Shown here: positions 35,363 through 46,863 of the stretch, one piece after another
Position numbering within the stretch: position 1 is the stretch's first letter
Layout of the letters: each line of letters begins with the position of its first letter
From: Cladochytrium replicatum
Lineage: Eukaryota; Chytridiomycota; Chytridiomycetes; Cladochytriales; Cladochytriaceae
Direction: 5' to 3'
DNA: 64,000 nucleotides
NCBI GenBank assembly: GCA_025526935.1
Contig: JAHLKD010000108.1
Span: 62,001-126,000, forward strand
Translations under genes and position numbers: made by a program
The notes under the pieces: model-generated
Database searches by the model: none
Seen by the model: only the letters and a program-made list of their open reading frames with translations
What the model was told of the DNA's origin: nothing

Positions 35363-37751
35363 CTATTCGTTGTCAGGAACTACACGAAGGGGAGCAACAG
35401 CTGATTGCAGCCCGATGATGCCACTCTTGTCAACTCTGAGCACAGTTCCCGAGTATCTCCCGTTGATCGCCCAAGTGCAAAACTGGACGTGGTCTTCCTC
35501 AAGCTTGGGAAGTAAAGCAAGCTCCTGATAAATCATGTCGTCCATCTGCCACTTCCCCTCCGTCCTTTCAATCAGCTTTCCCCCCTCCCTGTAGAGCGCA
35601 ACGTTTCCACCAGCGCGTCCAGTAACAGGTTTGGCGACATAGCCCTTCTGCTCGAACTCTGGAGTGAGCTCAAACGAGGAGTTCAGGAGGTAAGGATGCC
35701 CTGGGTGCAGTTTCCACAACACCGGGAGGATAGCTTTGGAAGATGGAATAAGAGTCCACAGTGGCTCGAATATGCGTATGTTCAAATGGAGGAGAACATC
35801 AACGAGACGGGGAGGTGTCACACGGTAGGTGACCTTGTTTGTCCTCTCGAATTCTTCTTCCTTCTCGATGAAATGGATGATCTCTTCGTCAGTGAGCTGG
35901 TTCAGTGCTGTGCGCCAAGACCATGTCTTCCAGACGTTTCTGATTACAGTTCCTGCGTTTAAAAAAACACACCACCGTCAATTCAAACTCTTTCATCCCG
36001 AGGATGTAGATATACCATTGTTATCTTGGAGATTTCCGTTGGGCGTCCATGTTAACTCAGAAAGGCCAACCAGGAGGAAACATTCGATTCCTGCGGCCTC
36101 TGCTGCGGCACGCATGTACATTGAATGGTAGAGCTCTTCCTTGTCGTTATCGCAGAGGAGATGTAGGGGGCCATCCACTTTCTTCTCCCGCCAAGTTGAT
36201 ATGAGCTGGTTGAAGAGATTGCTGCTTGCACCGCGACCGACATCGCCAAGTCCAACGAAATCGGACCATCGATCTTGGATGTATCCGCACTCGAGCAAGC
36301 AAGACGCGCTATCGGCGTTGTATTCATACACCTTGAGGCCATTTGGAGTGACGGTGAAGTCGAATCGGCCAGAGACCATGTCGTCATGACGACCATACCA
36401 GGACTATTTAAAACTCAGTGAGTATATTCGAGTTTGTATAACTGAGCTGTGCTGATTTACCTTTCGAAGCTTCGCCCAAAGCTTATCTGGAATGCGGAAA
36501 TACTTTCCAAGCTCTTTCTCGTGATGAAGGACGTAGTCGGTGGCATCCAAAAACATCTGGTGCAGCTCGTTTGTAGCATGTGTAAGAGCGTGCTCTCCAG
36601 ACTCCTTGATCGTGTAATAAGGTGAAGGCGTTTCGGGAGATCCGCAAGGTTTTCCGTAGCTCTCAGCGAACACCTTTAAGTAGTCTACGCTTTCGTCCAA
36701 CCATGTACGGGAAGCAATGTTTTTAGAAATGGAGATTGATCGCTTGGTGATATCAGTCGAGCGGGTATTTGGGTGTGCGTCGTACGAGTACGGCTCATTG
36801 AGAATGTTTGTCCACCCAAGAATGACCGAATCTGGGTAGGTGCAGTGAATGGTGAAGTTACCATCGGTGTCACGAGCAACGGAAAGCCGACGAGAATACT
36901 TGATCCCATCCGGCCAAACGGCGTCTTCCACATTCTGCTCGACAATGTCGACATATTGTGACGCTACAGCCACGATGACTGCAACATGGCCGGTACGCTT
37001 GAACTCTCCCACAGGCTCCCAGATAAGAAGTGATCCATTCTGGGGTGGAATTGAGTCCCCGTTAGTGTGAGCGATCATGGGAAACTTTTGACCGTCAGAG
37101 ACTCTTGTCACTGTCTAGATGAAGAAATCACTTAGTAACGAGATCTCAATTGGGTGGGTGCATTACCTTCAGACGAAAGATATCGTAGGCCATTGGGATG
37201 GAATCAAACGTAATACCTCGATTGAGAAGAAGGTACCGGCGAGCCAGCTCAACACACTGCCACTTGAATCCGCAATATTGGTTGTCGACATAGTGCTCGA
37301 ACCAAGCACGATCAAGCCATTTTCGTGGATCAACAGTCTTGTAGTTGCACGAGTACACCTCAACGTCGCCATCTGTTATCCCGAGAACTGTACCAAACGG
37401 TGCCATTGGCTTCTTCTCCGACTTTCTTCCCCAAGGGAAGCCAAACGTCTTTGTTTTCTTGGATGTCTGTTTATCATCATCCAGATCTCCTGCCTTGGCT
37501 TTCATAGTTGGGCGAATTACAACGTAAACTGCAAGAGATGCAATAGCTGCGGTGATTGATATTACGAAAAGGTCAATGGCCATGATCACAAGAGGGTATC
37601 TCTTAAATCTCCGTCGCCAGTGGCGGTATGCTGAAAGCAGATTTTTGGGCAGCTTGGCGATAATGTGCGTTTTTAAATCGGGGGACGAATCAGAGGATAT
37701 CAAATGCCATTTTCGAGAGAGTTCTTTTTGATTAGCAATATCAATCAGTTT
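35363..37751 (-). CDS. Glutathionylspermidine synthetase/amidase, membrane-anchored
   Basis: Exons encode an N-terminal hydrophobic span (IDLFVISITAAIASLAVYVV), then a CHAP amidase domain with YCGFKWQCVELARRYL (the Cys of QCVE is the nucleophile), GHVAVIV (His) and EQN, then a GspS synthetase domain: DDMVSGRFDFTVT, LKVYEYNADSASCLLECGYI, CVWKTW-like NVWKTWSWRTA, PSSKAILPVLWKLHPGHPYL and KPVTGRAGGNV. The arrangement equals bacterial and trypanosomatid bifunctional Gsp enzymes, which make and hydrolyse glutathionylspermidine. The frame is open up to 37751 without an ATG above the internal one at 37583; an upstream mini-exon starting at 37806 is possible, so the start is unresolved. The N-terminal anchor is absent from the bacterial enzyme. 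Confidence 0.9.
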
Positions 37752-37849
37752 CTAATTTTAGAGTGCATTTTTCGGCGCTGATAATTACTAATATTCCTGT
37801 TCCCATTAATATTCAATTTCCTATGAATTAAATAAGTGCGGAGAAGCCT

Positions 37850-38218
37850 CCAGTGAATGGGACAGAGTGTTCAGTGATCAATGTATATCCCACCCAGGCA
37901 GATTTCTCCGCTTTCTGCATGAAACGGTGGCGTTCTTGCCCAACTGTGCGAATTTGAGTGGAGAGTTTGTTGGCAAGCCGGGGAGGGACGGCTCGTGTCT
38001 TTGACACTCTGCACCAGAGACTCGTCGATGTTGCTCATGGCACCCCACACAGCCCCCGGTAGCATTTTCCGAATGGATCTTGAGCCAGGACGGTGGTGAA
38101 GATTATTCCTGAGAACAAGTACGCGCAGATGATCCATGAATCAACTCAGTCTGTGATTACGTGGAACTGTCGGTTGGTGAAGCAAGGGAAGCTGTGGGAT
38201 TACCAGATCAAAAAGCCG
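37850..38218 (+). pseudogene. Gene remnant with an intact-looking last exon
   Basis: The end of a protein reads VKIIPENKYAQMIHESTQSV and NCRLVKQGKLWDYQIKKPGM before RW and a TGA at about 38207-38209. Upstream, VFDTLHQRLVDVAHGTPHSP is in another frame, with a stop between them and no splice signals that join them. A further piece, TECSVINVYPTQADFSAFCM, lies near 37860-37920. I do not recognise the family. It looks like a gene broken by small frameshifts. The 38219-38506 gap holds nothing I can name. Confidence 0.35.
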
Positions 38219-38506
38219 GGAATGTGGAGATGGTGAGCAATACAAGGATGCAGACACCAACGAAGTTGCTGAAGAGCAGAAACGATGTGGTGAACTCTCC
38301 TTATTGAGTGCTGTTTCCGGTTAGGTCTTTTTTCGGGTTTATTGGCTCGTTCATTTAAAGTGTTGGAGTTCTTCTTGATGCCTGCCACATCATCTCACTT
38401 AGTAAATCAACATGTCCCAGGAATCAGTACAAAATAGTGTTGAGGTTACAGCGCAGAAAGCACCATCTAAAAAATATATAGAGAATAGAAATTCAAAGGC
38501 TGCACA

Positions 38507-39287
38507 CTACTGCTCCTTGACATATTTGCGGTACTTGTCAACAAACTCCTGCTCACGGTGTCCCGCAAAGAGTTCGCGAAGCTTTGCAACAGTCAAATAG
38601 GTATGATCATCCCTAATAGTTACCAGGTTATAAGTGGTTGGTCATCTCAATGTGACTCCATACTGGCCGATACTCACCAGTGAAATCCGGGAGTCACTAC
38701 TTCAGTGATCAGCGCTCCAACCCTTTCTGCGTCCACCATCCCACTTTCAACCGCAGCTATATCTTCGTCCGGCACCTCGCTGACCTTCCACCAGCCCCCC
38801 TCCACCACCAGCTGCCTCACTTCCCCACGCTCGAAATCTTCTCCCATCGTCACGACCTTGGTCAACGGCATCCCTTCCGAGTCCATCAGCCCTTTACCAA
38901 GCGGCGCCTTTGCAGAGATGAGAGTGTACCGCGTGCGGCCGCAGTGGTGCACGTGCATGGTTGCGGATTTGTTGAGGTGGAATACTCCGGTCGAGGGCGA
39001 CCAGGATGGAAATGTAGATGTTGGGAGCGACGGGTGCGGGTGGGCGAGGAGGTAGAAGATGGACGTTGCGATGACGCGCGGGGCGTTGTTTTCGGCGAAC
39101 GGTGAGGGGATTTGTTCCTTCATTCCCCAGGTGACAACATAGAAGCCCCCTTCACTGTTGGTTGCAAAGAGGTGTAATATGAGCAAATTGATATCATTTA
39201 GGTTAATACGTTTGCTTACGGGTGCGGCTCCAGGCGGTAATGCTTGACCAATTGGTCGTTTGAATGCGGATATGAGAAAGATAGCAT
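38507..39287 (-). CDS. Cupin-fold DUF985 family protein
   Basis: Three exons join as DQLVKHYRLEPHPEGGFYVV, then ATSIFYLLAHPHPSLPTSTF, STGVFHLNKSATMHVHHCGR (cupin metal-site region), APLGKGLMDSEGMPLTKVVT, EVRQLVVEGGWWKVSEVPDE, ITEVVTPGFHWDDHTYLTVA, and the end KYRKYVKEQ at 38507. LxPHPEGG at the start and the TPGFxWxDH end are signature parts of the DUF985/cupin_5 family (about 150-200 residues). The function is not established; a sugar-epimerase-like cupin is the usual guess. Introns lie about 38600-38674 and 39160-39220. ATG at 39287 gives the typical short N terminus; an in-frame ATG at 39389 would add 34 residues. Confidence 0.85.
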
Positions 39288-39495
39288 TCGATAGGGTGGG
39301 AAAAACACTGCGCCAAGTGCACAGCAAAAGTTGGAATTCGGATGTCCAACGAACGGCAAGCCTGCCCTCTTGCCAAGCTCCACTCTCATGCTTTCGATTT
39401 TGTGCTGTTCATTCCAATTATTTGGTTCAAGTTAACGAGTAACCTTTAAGCAGGTGTTTGAATTCACATAGACTTATATTTTAGGACTCCCAAAC

Positions 39496-39716
39496 TCATG
39501 AAGCCTTATGTCCCTTGGACTTCCGTGTCAGCCGCATGCGTCGACCCTCCCAGCCGGCACCAAAGTACCAGACCAGGGCGGTCTTCAACAGAGGCACTCT
39601 AGGCAGATCCAACCGCAAAGCCAGATCAGCAAAAAGTGGTCCTCCCACTCTCCCACTCGGGCCGCGCATGTCCAGCTCATCCTCCACGGTAACAAAGGTG
39701 TCTTTTTTGGAAAAGA
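39496..39716 (-). CDS. Small hypothetical protein, last exon
   Basis: After a pyrimidine-rich acceptor (TTACTCTTACAG) an open frame runs SFPKKDTFVTVEDELDMRGP, ... LFADLALRLDLPRVPLLKTA, LVWYFGAGWEGRRMRLTRKS to a stop at 39496. A single weak hydrophobic stretch (LLKTALVWYFGAGW) and a basic tail are visible. The first exon was not found; it should lie within the 60 bases above. I do not recognise the family. Confidence 0.35.
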
Positions 39717-39959
39717 CTGTAAGAGTAACCGACTAAAACACACGATCCTGTGTAAGTACGGTCATGAGGATCAGAGAGGGGATGTGAGGGGTTTTTATAG
39801 GACTGGGAAGTGAATTATTAGTAACAACAAAAAACAAAAAAACAAAAAAATCAAATATAATTCTACAGTAAGGCGCAGTCACCAACCTCGGATCTCCAAA
39901 GTTTGAAAATTAGAACTGTCCCCTTCGGAATCCCTCCTTGGCCTAACACCATCCGGTGT

Positions 39960-41075
39960 TGCGCCAATGGCAGTGATTGCCGTCGCCAGGAAAGGTGACA
40001 AAAGACATTCTGGTGTTCCCCGTCTTCGTCATGGACAAACCTGGCTAAAGAGGAGATTTCGACGATGCCAGGTCAGTACCACTACAGTGTGGGCAGCCTC
40101 AAGGAAGAATTCGCGCCGCTCGCTGCCAAGGGCCTCCGATGTGTTCTTCTCTTCGGTGTTCCTACGTCTCTTCCAGAGGCATGCATTGAGATTGTATAAT
40201 TATCAAAGTCATATCACTGAACTTGAAGGATGGACGCGGAAGTGCAGTAAATCAGCCCAACAGCCCTGTAATCCAAGCGATCAAAGTATTCCGCAAGGAA
40301 TTCCCTGACGTTTTGGTCGGTTGTGACCTCTGCCTGCGCATGCACTTCGCATGGCCGGTTGGCTATTCTTACCGGTTAATTTGATCGATTATCCTGAATG
40401 CTGGGCTCGCCATGGTAGGAATCACGCACACCGATGGCGTAATCGACAAGCTCCCCAACATCGCGCGACTTGCGGTCGGTCTAGCATTTGCCAAAGCCGG
40501 TTGCCAGGTGGTCGCCCCTTCGGACATGATGGACGGGCGCATCCGCGCCATCAAAGCAAAGCTTCTTGAAAATGGTTTCGGGAACCGCGTTCCTACTATG
40601 CGAAGTTCGCCAGCGTGTTCTGCGGACCGTTTCGCGCCGCAGCGGGTTCGAAGCCGATGGAAGGTGACCGCAAGTGCTACCAGCTACCACCCGGGTCTCG
40701 AGGGCTGGCTAACTGGGCAAAACGTAAGGGTTTATGAATCATTTTTGGTGAAATGTGATATTTTTACCCTAGTTGTGTGACGTGGCAGAGGATGCCGATA
40801 TCCTCATGGTGAAGCCCGGCTATCCCTTTGTCAGAGACACCAGAAAGGTTGCACCAGACCATCCTGCTGCGATCAATCAAGTAGGCGGGGAGTACGCAAC
40901 GCAGCTCATGGCGTCGTTGGGCTTAAACACGCGGTGTTGGAAAGTCTTGAAGGAGCTCTCCGCGCAGGTGAGTAGAGCTAAGTGCTAATTCATCTGTTCT
41001 TTCGCTGACTGCTCCAATAGGTGCAAACACTTTGATCACATACAACACCCCGATCTTGCTCCACTGGCTGGTGTT
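39960..41075 (+). pseudogene. HEM2: Decayed HEM2 (delta-aminolevulinate dehydratase) copy
   Basis: Nearly all of the enzyme can be traced in broken frames: [142 protein letters not shown] and GANTLITYNTPILLHWL. Both active-site lysine motifs (AKFAS and MVKPGYP) survive. At least five frameshifts or stops fall between the pieces, e.g. between NRVPTM and AKFAS. Two intron-like sequences with GT-AG ends persist (about 40721-40774 and 40970-41020), so this was a DNA copy, not a retrocopy. The zinc/metal cysteine region is lost. The working HEM2 must lie elsewhere. 41076-41563 shows no gene. Confidence 0.85.
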
Positions 41076-41563
41076 TAAGCGTTTAAAAACAACTATTTTG
41101 ATGTTGGAGCAGCATGCCCAATGTATAACTTTTTTTGGTTCAATTAATACTTTGCATAAGATAACACAGAACTTGTTGCAATTGTCACAGGGTGGTTTAG
41201 TTTAAAATGGCATCAGAGTAATGGATAGTAGTCATCGTAATTGCGCAGAGAGGGTAAATTTCGTCAGTGTTGGATTTGCAATACTGTCGAATATAGATAG
41301 AATGGAACCGTTGAGAACCGTAGCAACTTTTGAAGAGTGAAAGAAACGCAAACCTGATTGCTGTTGGTACACCACTCTCGAATGTGACTACGAACCAAAA
41401 CCTTTGTCTCTTATGTTAAGTCCAGTGAAGACAAAATAGGATATCACGAAGCCAATGATGGGATGATCTCCGGGCCCAGCCTGACGCCTGTGTCGTGGGA
41501 GCTGACGGTGATCCCGACTCGTAGGCGCCGTCTTTCGTGTCCACCATCAACTCCTTCCTCCGC

Positions 41564-42131
41564 TCATTGGTACCCGTGCGTCGTGTGCTGAGAATCAGCA
41601 GACTCAAGCAGCATCTCGGACTCTCTGTCAAACCGAAAATCCTCATTAATCAACCGAAAGCGGACCACGAACAAGTAGACTACGATCGGCACGGCAAACT
41701 CTGCGATATACGCTACGGCGATCGTACGGCCTCCCGGACCACCGAAAAGAGGAGAGTCCCCGATGCTGAGGAGAATGGCAAATTGGAACATCAGTCTTGT
41801 GTGTTTAGTCTCCAAGTGTTCAAACCATCACATGCACTTACAAAGGTTCCGCAAGCCGCTGCCATCATCTAGCCCCGTTTAAAATTTGCTGGAGGTTTGG
41901 TTTGTCGCATAATGAGATAGCCGTATACAGATCCCAATCCCACCTACAATACCGGGTACAGGATTAGAACACTGAAGTTTTGGCTTTAAAATTAACCCTC
42001 CGGATTCGCTGAAAGTTACTCACACAAACGCCTGCCCGAGATGTGATGGGTTGCGATATGCTGAGGACACTGATGAACATGAGGAAAGGGTAAAGATGTA
42101 ATCCGCCAAAACGGAATAGATCAACGTTCAT
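41564..42131 (-). CDS. Hypothetical small multi-span membrane protein
   Basis: From an ATG at 42131 exon 1 reads MNVDLFRFGGLHLYPFLMFI, SVLSISQPITSRAGVC, before GTGAGT. After one or two short exons the long last exon gives LMFQFAILLSIGDSPLFGGP, TIAVAYIAEFAVPIVVYLFV, VRFRLINEDFRFDRESEMLL and ends at 41564. Three hydrophobic spans and an acidic C-terminal tail are visible, about 120 residues in all. The joining of the middle exons is uncertain. I do not recognise the family. Confidence 0.45.
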
Positions 42132-42941
42132 CAGGACCAGAAGGTGTCATAGGCTTGACGGCGGGCCGAGTGGGGCGGAGGGATCAGTCCTCGGGGTCGT
42201 GATTGAGTGGGAAAAGCGCGACGCCGTCGACATGCTACCGACCAACCAACACAGGGGATGGGCAGCTGGATTGACTACAGTGCAAAGATCTCGCCAGGCG
42301 TCGAGAGTAGCTTTTGCGGGGAAGCCTCCCGGACGAGGAGCCGTTGTGGTGGGAACGGGAGGATATTCAAGCGCGGCATCAATGTATTCCTCCGTGGGGC
42401 CACGCTGGCAGCTGCTATTTCTGGCACTGCGAGCGCGAGGTGGTCGCATAGGAGCAGGTGCCGATGTGGGTGCGGTTATTAGGCTCGCTGCACATTGGCC
42501 ATGGACGCGGCTGGCTGGGGAGGACTCCAAGTCGCCAGAGGATACGCCAACGACGCTGCTTCCGAGTAGCGATTGGCTCCCGAGCATGCAGGAGCGGGGG
42601 GCATCTCAACCTACTTCGAAGGGTCATTGTGGTGAACGATGGATGCAGGGAAATGCACCAGATTCACGTTGAAACGGGGCAAGCTGTCTCGCTCTTTTAA
42701 GGCTATAAGGGCAGCAGAAAATGTTTCTTTCCTCTCAGGAGTTGAGAGTCGGCGATGTCTTCCGTTTCTCACCACTCGACGTTCGAACCTCGGAGATCTG
42801 AGGTGGACAGAACCGCGGTACGACTGCCACCTCCGCTGTGGCACAGACCCGCGTGGACCGCAAAATCACAGGCGCTGAACCGATTATCCAGCTGGGAGGA
42901 ATCAAGCGAATTTCGAGCGGACAGCGAATGAAGTTGTCGAA
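42132..42941. other. GC-rich stretch with long but unconvincing open frames
   Basis: Open frames of 140-157 codons exist on both strands (42199-42672 forward, 42147-42587 reverse), which is expected in GC-rich DNA. Neither shows a fold, a repeat or splice signals that link it to a neighbour. It may hold the shared promoter of the two membrane-protein genes on either side (starts at 42131 reverse and 42942 forward). Confidence 0.3.
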
Positions 42942-43986
42942 ATGGAGGAACAGTCTTCTCCGCCAGATAGTCAGGACTCGGCAACGTCGGGCATTGACCC
43001 CCGTCTGATGGACTTCCTCACCGGAATTGTTCTCGCATTCAAGTCGATTGGCGGAGTCATCACCAACGGCCGTACTTGGAGAAATCTCGTTGGACTTATT
43101 ATCCCAATAGCACTTCTCACCCTCGTCAGCTGGGGAGTCTTGCGACTAATTATGCTCCCCTTCCAGGTTCAACCTCGTCCACTTCTCATATCAGGTGTCA
43201 TTTTAACTTGTTTTCTTTGTTCCGAGTTAGTTCTGGATGTACATTTTCGGGCAGTCGGAATACGCCAAAGCATGGGAGAATCGAGCGGTGGAGTTTGCAC
43301 AATGGATGCCGAACGCAAGTCTGTTCTTCCTCCGATTCTGGATGTGGCATGTAAGGCAGCGTGATAACCACAGTATTCGGAGTATTACTTAGCTCCTCAT
43401 GGTACAGCCCCTAGACAAGCTATTCCTTTCCTATCTCAATCCCCAAGACCATACATCCGCAATCGTTGTCTCACAACCATACCTTATAACCTATAAAGAC
43501 GCATTCATCAGCTTCCTGGGACGAACATGGAAGCGCTCAAAAATGGCTCTTGCCGTATTGATCGTCTCTGCCCTACCGATCATTGGGCCAATGACACCAC
43601 TCATGATCTCCGTCTACCTCTCCGCTCGAGCATTTGGTTACCCTTTTGCAATCGCCCTCGCAGTCTTGGTTCCACACAAACTCTCCCGCACGCCTCTCAA
43701 AACATTCTTCGCCGTTCGTGCGCTTTCTCGCGAACTGTTGGAATTCTACGTTGGCCGGTTCCCGTCTATGACTCGCCGCACTCGGGAAGCGGAATCTGCT
43801 CGACGAGCTTGGTTCACAAAGCAGGGATACCTTGCTCTCGGATTCGCGCTTCCATGGTTTTTTGCGGTCGAGCTGCCTTGGATTGGACCGGTCCTCTATT
43901 TCGTCGCTACAGCGGCTGTGGGTGAGCTGGTTGAAGATATTAACCGGAGGAATCCTGAGGAGGCACAGAGACTCCTTGCGACATGA
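42942..43986 (+). CDS. Multi-span membrane protein, Rrt8/Lds-like
   Basis: Three exons. Exon 1 (MEEQSSPPDSQDSATSGIDP) carries an acidic head and a first span (GLIIPIALLTLVSWGVLRLI). Exon 2 reads FWMYIFGQSEYAKAWENRAV. Exon 3 has LFLSYLNPQDHTSAI, then KMALAVLIVSALPIIGPMTP, FGYPFAIALAVLVPHKLSRT, and a late WFFAVELPWIGPVLYFVATA. The order of spans and the late 'LPWIGPVLY' resemble fungal Lds1/Lds2/Rrt8 lipid-droplet and spore-wall membrane proteins, but this is a judgement by eye. Introns lie about 43168-43230 and 43351-43392. About 300 residues; ends EEAQRLLAT at 43986. Confidence 0.6.
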
Positions 43987-44242
43987 TTATTTGGAAGTAC
44001 AGCAGCATGCTGATATCAGGGTCCTGTCCTTGCTGGGCCTTATGTTCTGAATCCAATCCAATCCATCGAACAGTGATACCCCCCTTGTTCAACCCCTTCA
44101 AGTTGTGTGGTGGCCGGACACTCGATAGTGATGTGCTGTGATATTTATATGTGACTAAAGTAAGCTGATCCACCAATTAAGTGCCCAAAAATGCTCTTTC
44201 CTTTTTTGGGTTTAACGAGAACGCGACCTTTCAACCCAAGAA

Positions 44243-46662
44243 ATGATCACATCGCCAAGTCTCTCAATCTTCACAGACTTGCCGCCAGTACTATCGGACG
44301 GGAGTGCAAGCGTTAATTCGAGCGCAGACTTGAGCATCCATCGCACACATACATGGAGCTCGCTCTCGACCCAGAAGAATGTGACGGGCGGTTCAGTTGT
44401 CAATCCATTAAGGGCAGCGCTGATGCGGGAGCAAATGCAAAGAACCCCGCGACTCAGAGTCTCAGGTACGAGATGCATCCTGGAGAGCTATGAATTGGAG
44501 CTCAATACTTTTTCCATTTCGCAAGATCGAACTTTCATGAAAGGGTTTCAAAGCACCGAGCACGACTATTTCCATGTACTTCCAGAAGATTTCGAAGCAA
44601 GTGGACCACCATTTGCCTGCTCGTATGCGAATTGTACGCTAGTTTTAAATTCGTTGTGATGCAAACAATATTAATTCGACATTTTTGAAGACAAGAACGC
44701 TGGGAATCTGCTGGCGGTTGCGGATGAAGATGGCCGGGTGACTATAATCAACACAGCATACAATAACATCGATGATTGTGGTAAGTTTCGGTTGAATCCA
44801 GCAATAATTCAATATTTAACCCATGCGGATGATGTAGCGGAGAACAGGGTAAGCTGGACGGCGCACGACAATGCAATCATGGATCTGCAATGGACCCTTG
44901 ACGACGAGCGAATTGTATTGATTACATCAATCTAATCAAAACGAAAACTCATGTTCATATCGTTTTTCAGGTCACCGCTTCTGCTGATAACAGCGCATTG
45001 GTCACAGACGTCATCACCCAAACCCAGCTGTATCGATTCATTGGCCATGGTGCATCCGTGAAGTCCGTCGCATGCAATCCAAGAGACTCATGTAAAATCC
45101 CTCGACACAACCACTACCTCTTTCTGCTCCTAACTTTAAAGGACAGACATTCTCGCAACCGGATCAAGAGACGGAAATGTATACGTTTGGGACACGCGGT
45201 GTGCGAAACATCGAGGATGTGGAGAGGATCGTAAGATTATAGCGGTCGATTTGTTTTGCAATTTAAACTTTGTATGTTGCCTTTTAGTTGATTTTTATCG
45301 GCCAGTCGATTCTATCACCGGGGCACATGCAGTGAGTGCAACGCCACGGAGGAGGCCGAAGCAAGGAAAATCCGTAAGTAGTGCTGTCGCAAGATTCTAG
45401 GAAGGGTATAACGTGTAACGTGTGGCAACCTTTAGCCAACTTCCCAAGCGAACAGTGTCACTTCAGTGGTATTTCTGGCACATGATGTATTCCTTGCGTC
45501 GTCAGGATCTGGCGACGGGTGAGTTTGAAACGGAAAAATCGAGGTGGAATGCTGAACTTTACCAATAGCACTGTCAAACTATGGGACCTTCGTTTCAACA
45601 AACGGCATCACGGAAAGCGGGTATCAGAGCCGGTGGATCGGTCACACGTCGGTAAGGGAAATAAGCGCAGCTATGGTAAATATGAGCACCTTCAGCTGCG
45701 AAAATGCCTAACATCTTTCGAGGTATCACTGCGCTTTGTCTGAACCGTCAAGATAACTCGCTATTCGCTTGCTCTCGAGATGGACAGTAAGTCAGCCGGA
45801 TAGTTGCCCATCCGGGAACTCATTGTTCTGCAGTCTCTATGAGTACCGTACATCTTCGATTCACGAGCCAATAGCAAGATACTCAGACTCGAACCTTCAA
45901 GTCGGTTCCTATTTTGTACGAGCAGCCGTGTCACCAGATGGACGATTTGTAGCATGTGGATCGTCAGATAAGGCAGTTCACATGTGGGAAGTCGGCGGGT
46001 CCCAGCGTCCGTCAGCAATCTTCAACGTTCACGAGAAGGAAGTGACATGCATTGCGTGGCATAAGCGGAGGGCAGAGCAGGTAAGGTGCTTTCCGATGGT
46101 TCTTACAGCCAGAGCGCTGAACATGGCACTGCATATTAGTTTGCAACGGTTTCCGATGACGTGACAGTGCGGATATGGAACATGAGACGAGGCCAAGCAG
46201 ATGTGATAGACCCTGATGAAGACGGAAAGAAGTGGCTGCGGTCTACTGTCGAAGACGGTAAAGTGCGACCTCCCCACAAGCGTAAGCCGAAGTTTCCGTG
46301 TTTTGCTTGTCGCAGTAATCTAACACTCCAATCTTCCAGCAACATCTCGATTGGCGGCACATCTCGCACGAAAAAGGAAGCCACAACAGTTCGACAGCCA
46401 GCTGAGCCAGCTTTCGTCCGAGTTTGATAGCCTATCGAGCGATGCTTTCTCATCGCCCTTCGCAATGCGAATAGGCTTGGGAAATGCATCTGCGACCCCG
46501 TACTCAATTGCTCGCCGAGACGCTGGCTTGGCCACCTCACCATGGATATTATCTGGAACCTCCAGAGTGATGGATGACAAGGAGAACGAATTAACGCCGT
46601 GTTATAGTGACTCTGGAAGCAAGAGAGTGCGGAGTAGTCTAACAAGTCCAACACGAATATGA
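44243..46662 (+). CDS. CDT2: CDT2/DTL, WD40 substrate receptor of CRL4
   Basis: A WD40 protein spread over some ten exons. Repeats read NLLAVADEDGRVTIINTAYN, SWTAHDNAIMDLQWTLDDER, TASADNSALVTDVITQTQLY, ILATGSRDGNVYVWDTRCAK, then SITGAHAVSATPRRRPKQGK (the family's insert ISGAH...), VFLASSGSGD, TVKLWDLRFNKRH, RDGHLYEYRTSSI, FVACGSSDKAVHMWEV and FATVSDDVTVRIWNMRRGQA. The WDTR and WDLR ends are the DDB1-binding WDxR motifs. CDT2 hands PCNA-bound proteins such as Cdt1 to Cul4-Ddb1 for ubiquitylation. The N-terminal 60 residues and the Ser-rich C terminus (about 130 residues) look unstructured. UBC12, the NEDD8 enzyme needed to activate Cul4, lies 3 kb downstream. Confidence 0.85.
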
Positions 46663-46863
46663 TTTGACAAAGATGAGCTCCCGATATTCTCTTTGATATA
46701 TGCCATGCGGCTTTTCCTGATCTTCCTCTCCATCTAACACTCGCTGGAGCCACGTTCCTCTGAGTCACACGGCGCTTGCCTTCCTCAGCTGTGTCAAAGT
46801 TGGTCCAAGCATCACCGCATGCTCCTGCTGTACCAAAAAACGCAATGGTTCATTTCCAAATAA

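Noticed and set aside
42147-42672. Overlapping open frames of about 150 codons on both strands
   Set aside because: GC-rich sequence, no domain, no splice context, and neither strand is favoured.
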